A stretch of DNA of 5,758 bases from Candidatus Poseidoniaceae archaeon (GTDB lineage: Archaea; Thermoplasmatota; Poseidoniia; Poseidoniales; Poseidoniaceae): the NCBI GenBank assembly GCA_013330925.1, contig DUHJ01000005.1:469-6226 (forward strand), in the 5' to 3' direction. Shown here one piece after another: positions 1 through 3,102 of this stretch; position 1 is the first letter of the stretch; every line of letters begins with the position of its first letter. A program made the translations under genes and the position numbers. The notes under the pieces are model-generated. The model saw only the letters and a program-made list of their open reading frames with translations. It searched no databases and was not told the origin of the DNA.

Positions 1-57
1 CATATGCGAAGAGTCGCGGGTGCGGTTCCTCCTGAGGCTGTGGGGGCCGTCCGGTAA
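1..57 (+). CDS. Possible 3' end of an upstream gene (partial)
   Basis: Reading from base 1, the plus strand is open for 18 codons to a TAA at 55-57 and ends with residues like VPPEAVGAVR. The start would lie before the window. A second frame, from base 2, is also open and ends at TGA 104-106. Its third codon positions are richer in G/C over the first 60 bases, more like the genes in this window. I cannot decide which frame, if either, is coding, and no family is recognisable from so short a tail. The first frame is listed because its stop lies just before a ribosome-binding-like purine stretch and a new ATG. Confidence 0.2.
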   Translation, partial: HMRRVAGAVPPEAVGAVR

Positions 58-61
58 CGGC

Positions 62-70
62 AGGAGAGGT
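62..70 (+). promoter_or_regulatory. Possible Shine-Dalgarno site for the small ORF at 81
   Basis: AGGAGAGGT lies 10 nt before the ATG at 81 and partly matches the archaeal anti-Shine-Dalgarno sequence. The spacing is slightly long. It is the main support for translation starting at 81 rather than for 81-146 being the tail of a longer gene. Confidence 0.3.
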
Positions 71-80
71 TGTGGGGACC

Positions 81-146
81 ATGCCGGAATTGAAAATCCG
101 CATTGAAACAGACGAATACATCTACGAAGAGTACATCGAAGCGTGA
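81..146 (+). CDS. Possible 21-residue acidic microprotein, or displaced C-terminus of an upstream gene
   Basis: ATG 81 to TGA 144-146 encodes 21 residues with an amphipathic, acidic look (core KIRIETDEYIYEEY, alternating hydrophobic and charged). A purine-rich ribosome-binding-like site lies 10 nt upstream, and an in-frame GTG at 72 is a weaker alternative start. The stop touches the convergent cbf5 stop with no gap, as 3099-3105 nearly does for a longer gene pair, so a real gene end here is plausible. The frame is closed upstream by TGA at 33-35, so without a frameshift the product cannot exceed about 36 residues. The alternative is that this is the C-terminus of an upstream protein read in another frame, with a sequencing or genuine frameshift near 60-80. 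No family is recognised. Confidence 0.35.
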   Translation: MPELKIRIETDEYIYEEYIEA

Positions 147-1118
147 TCAAGCTTCTTTGGAAGCCCACGAACGAGGGTACACCTCGGTCGTCATGACCAC
201 CGTTTCTGCCTTGGCCACTTCGCCATCGGACAGGCCTTGAATGGAGGTGCTGTCAACGCTCAAACGCATCAGGGCGATCAGTTCGCCCTTCAGCGACATG
301 GCCGCCACCAACGAACCGGCGGTCCAACCACCGTCCACGGACACCACACCAGGTCGCATCAGCGGGGCGCCATGAGCCACGGCGCCCACCGCAGCGTCCC
401 GCACCACGACCCTTGGCAGGTCTTCCGCTAGGATCTCGATGGGGTGAAGCAGACGCAGCAAGGCCTCACTCTTCCCTTCAGAGGACCAAAGCCAATGGGC
501 ATCGGCCACCTGTTGCAGGGTTGCAGACGCGCTCAGGTCGAATCGGCCAGAAGCCGAGCGGCGAAGTTCGATCAGCTTGACCGGTCGGTCGAGCAGAAGA
601 CCAAGATCGCGGGCCATGGTTCGAATGTACGTGCCCGCTTCGCAGGCCACTTCGACCACGATGTGCGTCGGGCTTCGGTTGAGCAACACCAATCGCTCGA
701 TGCGTCGGGTCCGGACCTGAACCTTGACCGCAGAAATCTCGGGAGGGACGTTATAGACACGTCCACGGAGACGGGCGAGTGCGGCTTCCAGGGCCTCGTC
801 GTCGATCGCTTCGGGAACGTCAAGCACGGCGATGTAGGTCTTGTCGTGGGTGAGCACTTTGCCGGTCAGGCGCATCGATTTGCCAAACGTGAGGGGGAGC
901 ACACCCGTTGCGAACGGATCAAGCGTACCGCCGTGACCCATGCGTTCGAGGCCGAAACGATCGCGGACCCAAGCGGCCACTTGGTGTGAGGTGGGCCCGG
1001 CAGGCTTGTCCAAAAGCAGCACGCCAGCAGCGATTCGCTCCTCCACGCTGCGCTCATTCGGGCGTTGCCCGAAGGCAGGATCGGTCGTGGCCTCTGCGTC
1101 GAGCACAATGTGGGTCAT
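147..1118 (-). CDS. cbf5: RNA-guided pseudouridine synthase Cbf5 (archaeal dyskerin, H/ACA RNP catalytic subunit)
   Basis: This 323-residue protein is the catalytic subunit of H/ACA ribonucleoprotein. In the known family it works with Nop10, Gar1, L7Ae and guide RNAs to turn selected rRNA uridines into pseudouridine, and can also act on tRNA U55. Seen here: a TruB/Cbf5 N-terminal motif LLDKPAGPTSHQV (residues 35-47), the catalytic loop GGTLDPFATGVLPL with the nucleophile Asp67, a KTY motif (93-95), CEAGTYIRTMARDLG (159-173), and ELRRSASG (184-191). A PUA domain spans about 234-310 (LPRVVVRDAAV, HGAPLMRPGV, LVAAMSLKGELIAL). The C-terminal YPRSW (314-318) is typical of archaeal Cbf5. Length is normal for the family. 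The ATG overlaps the cmk stop as ATGA and follows a strong GAGGAGG 7 nt upstream, which fixes the start. The catalytic loop reads more like bacterial TruB (LDPxATGVLP) than the usual archaeal version, but the PUA domain and tail favour Cbf5. Confidence 0.96.
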   Translation of the reverse strand: MTHIVLDAEATTDPAFGQRPNERSVEERIAAGVLLLDKPAGPTSHQVAAWVRDRFGLERMGHGGTLDPFATGVLPLTFGKSMRLTGKVLTHDKTYIAVLDVPEAIDDEALEAALARLRGRVYNVPPEISAVKVQVRTRRIERLVLLNRSPTHIVVEVACEAGTYIRTMARDLGLLLDRPVKLIELRRSASGRFDLSASATLQQVADAHWLWSSEGKSEALLRLLHPIEILAEDLPRVVVRDAAVGAVAHGAPLMRPGVVSVDGGWTAGSLVAAMSLKGELIALMRLSVDSTSIQGLSDGEVAKAETVVMTTEVYPRSWASKEA

Positions 1119-1657
1119 ACCGAATCCTCCTCAATCATCGCCACGACGGCCTCAACGACCGCTGCAGCGTCAAGTCGACTCGCGTCGAGCCTATGTGAAT
1201 AGGGTTCCGCATCTTCAGGTTGCAAGCCGTAGAGTTCCTCAAAGCGAGCACCGTCCACGGCACGACGTTCCCGGTTGGCTTGCAGTGCGGCGTCAAGGTC
1301 ACCGCCTTCCCGCATTACCACGCGTCGCGCGCGCTCCGATTCATCGACATCGAGCCAAACACGCAGGCAGTCCAAACCAAGGCGGTACGCCCACCATCCT
1401 GCCATGCGGCTTTCAACCACGTCGGGCCCTCCATCGGCCTGCATCCGCTCCTGAAGGAGGGCGTCGAGGTCACGATCCACGGATGCGTCTTCAGCGCAAA
1501 GGCGTCCGAACGAGCCCAGGTCCATGCCACGGCGGGCCGCTTCTTCGCGAAACACCTGACCGCCGTTGAGGGTGGTCCAACCGTAGCGTTCGGCCAACGC
1601 CGCCACCAAGGTGGAGGTCCCGCTGCCTGGATGACCGGAGACGGTCACGCGGACCAT
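1115..1657 (-). CDS. cmk: Archaeal cytidylate (CMP) kinase
   Basis: This 180-residue P-loop kinase phosphorylates CMP (and dCMP) to the diphosphate with ATP, in cytoplasmic pyrimidine salvage and supply. Numbering from ATG 1657: P-loop GHPGSGTST at 8-16, CMP-binding segment NGGQVFREEAARRGM (31-45), LCAEDASVDRDLD (54-66), VVESRMAGWW (80-89), and a lid-like ANRERRAVDGARFEELYG (127-144). The C-terminal YSHRLDASRLDAAAVVEAV (153-171) is the usual archaeal Cmk ending. The canonical P-loop Lys position holds Thr14; from memory, Thr here is common in archaeal Cmk. The ATG gives the standard family N-terminus (MVRVTVSG) and lies 2 nt after the DUF106 stop. In-frame GTG codons at 1663 and 1669 would add 2 or 4 residues. 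No Shine-Dalgarno site is visible, so translational coupling to DUF106 is likely. The 3' end overlaps cbf5 by 4 nt. Confidence 0.93.
   Translation of the reverse strand: MVRVTVSGHPGSGTSTLVAALAERYGWTTLNGGQVFREEAARRGMDLGSFGRLCAEDASVDRDLDALLQERMQADGGPDVVESRMAGWWAYRLGLDCLRVWLDVDESERARRVVMREGGDLDAALQANRERRAVDGARFEELYGLQPEDAEPYSHRLDASRLDAAAVVEAVVAMIEEDSV
1126..1132 (-). promoter_or_regulatory. Shine-Dalgarno site of cbf5
   Basis: On the minus strand GAGGAGG ends 7 nt before the cbf5 ATG (1118-1116). It lies inside the last codons of cmk, so cbf5 can be initiated independently as well as by coupling through the ATGA overlap. It is the clearest ribosome-binding site in the window and shows that this organism uses Shine-Dalgarno initiation for at least some operon-internal genes. 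Confidence 0.8.
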
Positions 1658-1659
1658 GG

Positions 1660-2592
1660 TCACACCCACTCGTGGAAGCAGGTTTGGCAGACCTTGGTCC
1701 GTGGCCCTTCACGGCGCACTTGATCGCTCCAACAGGTAGGGCACGCCAGATCTTTGGCTGCCGAGGAAGCCTTGGGCGCCGTCTCGCCATCTTCCGTCTT
1801 TGCAGCCGCGGCTTCGTCGTTGCGCTTGCGTGGTCCGTCGCGGCGGCGGCGCTGTTCTTGACGACGCTTGGTGGAGCCATCGCCGCTCCCCTTCTTTCCT
1901 TGAATCAGGTGAAGGAGCGGCTCAGGGATGGTCTCCTCGGCCTTCACCAAGGGATGGTTGCGGTAGCGGAGGAGTTTGATGTGCCGGTCCACCACGCGAC
2001 CCAACGGCGCACTCATGCAAATGTAGGCACAAATCCATGCAGGGAACAAGAGAAAGCGATCATTCAGACCCCATTCTGGCGCCCACGGCAGGGAGATGTA
2101 GCCCACACGGAAGTCTTCCACGGTGGTCGTCAGCCAAGCAAAAATAGCGATGATGAACACCATGGTGAACATCATCGGTTTCATGGCGCCCATTTGCACG
2201 CTGAGTTGCTCGGGCATCATCTGCTGTTGCAAGGTCATGGCCTTGTCCTGAAGGGTCGAGTCCCGGGACATGCGAGCCTCGTTCATGATTTGACGCACCT
2301 GACCCTGCCGGTGCTGGAGGTGGGCCTGTGCAATCGGATCCATGAACAGGTTGCGCAAGACGGTGTTCACCAGCATCGATGCGCTGCCCAAAATGAGCAA
2401 GGTGATGATGACGAAGCGCTCCTCGGGGAGCACTGGGGACAAGATCGGGTCAGCGATGTCCCCAAGCGTGTTCCGAATGTTCGGATTGACGACGAGCAGG
2501 ACCATCATGAGCATCATGGCCAGCATGGTGAACATGGCGCCTTGAGGGGGCGCAGGCGGTGCGGGGCCGCCGGGGGCCGATGGGGTGCTCAC
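1660..2592 (-). CDS. DUF106/EMC3-like membrane insertase of the Oxa1/YidC superfamily, with basic tail and C-terminal zinc ribbon
   Basis: From GTG 2592 this is 310 residues. Seen in sequence: a Pro/Ala-rich N-terminus (1-18); hydrophobic segments at about 21-36, 60-80, 141-156 and 180-196; a polar, Gln/Met-rich, coiled-coil-like stretch between the second and third (about 85-135, ending MMPEQLSVQMGAMKPMMFTM); a strongly basic tail (about 233-258, with QRRRR); an Ala/Glu/Lys linker; and a terminal zinc ribbon with Cys284, Cys287, Cys302 and Cys305 (CPTC-X14-CQTC). The membrane core and its place directly before cmk and cbf5 match archaeal DUF106, known as a distant Oxa1/YidC/EMC3/Get1 relative that helps insert membrane proteins. 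The basic tail could contact the ribosome as in Oxa1 (inference). It is longer than many DUF106 proteins. The start is uncertain: GTG codons at 2613 and 2700 are in frame, but 2700 would run into the divergent gene. Confidence 0.85.
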   Translation of the reverse strand: MSTPSAPGGPAPPAPPQGAMFTMLAMMLMMVLLVVNPNIRNTLGDIADPILSPVLPEERFVIITLLILGSASMLVNTVLRNLFMDPIAQAHLQHRQGQVRQIMNEARMSRDSTLQDKAMTLQQQMMPEQLSVQMGAMKPMMFTMVFIIAIFAWLTTTVEDFRVGYISLPWAPEWGLNDRFLLFPAWICAYICMSAPLGRVVDRHIKLLRYRNHPLVKAEETIPEPLLHLIQGKKGSGDGSTKRRQEQRRRRDGPRKRNDEAAAAKTEDGETAPKASSAAKDLACPTCWSDQVRREGPRTKVCQTCFHEWV

Positions 2593-2681
2593 ACCCCGAC
2601 GGCGTGAATGCACGGCATGAACGTTCGCCCGTCCACACGGACGGCTGATGCCTTCAAGTCCCTCCCCGTCAACCGCCCACC
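2593..2681. promoter_or_regulatory. Divergent intergenic region, probable promoters for both directions
   Basis: These 89 nt separate the likely starts of DUF106 (minus) and the 139-aa gene (plus), so promoters for both probably lie here. I see no AT-rich TATA-like box and no good Shine-Dalgarno site immediately before either start. Both first genes may therefore be leaderless, or one start may be misplaced. The only clear structure is an inverted repeat at 2629-2644. Confidence 0.4.
2629..2644. repeat. Perfect 6-bp inverted repeat (CCGTCC-acac-GGACGG) between divergent genes
   Basis: The arms CCGTCC (2629-2634) and GGACGG (2639-2644) are perfectly complementary around a 4-nt ACAC spacer. 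The repeat sits 38 nt from the plus-strand start and 37 nt from the minus-strand start, nearly the centre of the gap. It could be a protein-binding operator acting on both directions or a small hairpin. In GC-rich DNA a 6-bp match can arise by chance. Confidence 0.3.
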
Positions 2682-3101
2682 ATGCGCCGCCGAAGTCCAC
2701 TCGATGTCAATCCGGGCTGGGCGCACCCGCTCCCAATGCCGATGCCCGGACAGCCGGTCAGCGCCACCTTGGAGGAGGCCGAAGCCCAACTCGCACGCCT
2801 GCCCAGCGCGCCACGCGTCTTCCTCTGGACGGAGATGGAGCAACGCTGCCCGCAGGGCTGGGGTCATTTGCCAAGCGTTCGTCCTGGAGCGCCACCTGAG
2901 TCCATCGAGGCTGAACTCGGGGCTTGGATGCGGCAGTACCCGGAAGCTTGGCTTGCAGTGGATCTCCGCGTGGGCACCATGGCACCGGCAACACGGACAC
3001 CGCTGGAGGAACTGCTCGTGAGCATGCGCCGTCCGGTCATCCTCATCGTTGACGAAGACGAAGACCCGGAGCTGGCGCCCCGGTGGCAACTTCCGTTCTG
3101 A
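2682..3101 (+). CDS. Unrecognised 139-residue protein
   Basis: I do not recognise a family. ATG 2682 is the first possible start after an in-frame TGA at 2646-2648. The protein has a Pro-rich N-terminus (about 1-25, with PLPMPMPGQP), a helix-like LEEAEAQLARL (29-39), a strand-like RVFLWTEM, a Pro/Gly-rich middle (PQGWGHLPSVRPGAPP), a helix IEAELGAWMRQYPEAWLAV, a strand-like VGTM, then EELLVSMRRPVILIVDEDEDPEL near the end (split here as EELLVSM and RRPVILIVDEDEDPEL). Third codon positions are rich in G/C and the residue mix is protein-like, unlike the other frames. It has no signal peptide, membrane segment or cysteine cluster (one Cys). It is divergent from DUF106 and its stop lies 1 nt from the stop of the giant gene. 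No ribosome-binding site is seen. Confidence 0.7.
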   Translation: MRRRSPLDVNPGWAHPLPMPMPGQPVSATLEEAEAQLARLPSAPRVFLWTEMEQRCPQGWGHLPSVRPGAPPESIEAELGAWMRQYPEAWLAVDLRVGTMAPATRTPLEELLVSMRRPVILIVDEDEDPELAPRWQLPF

Positions 3102-3102
3102 T

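Noticed and set aside
1..121. Minus-strand frame starting ATG at 121 and open to the left edge
   Set aside because: It gives about 40 Pro/Ser/Thr-rich residues with no ribosome-binding site seen and no distinctive codon pattern. It cannot be excluded as a gene start, but it competes with the better plus-strand frame ending at 146.
444..989. Plus-strand open frame of 181 codons opposite cbf5
   Set aside because: It lies wholly inside a well-supported cbf5 coding region and shows no family features.
940..1569. Plus-strand open frame of 209 codons spanning the cbf5/cmk junction
   Set aside because: It is Arg/Pro/Ser-rich, crosses two recognised genes on the other strand and has no motif.
1672..2607. 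Long plus-strand open frame (311 codons) opposite DUF106
   Set aside because: Its translation is His/Gly-rich low complexity with no recognisable domain, while the opposite strand has clear membrane segments, a zinc ribbon and a conserved operon position. It is a shadow of a GC-rich gene.
2593..2700. Extended DUF106 start at GTG 2700 (36 extra residues)
   Set aside because: It would overlap the start of the divergent 139-aa gene, and the extra residues are not membrane-like or family-like. GTG 2592 leaves a sensible intergenic gap.
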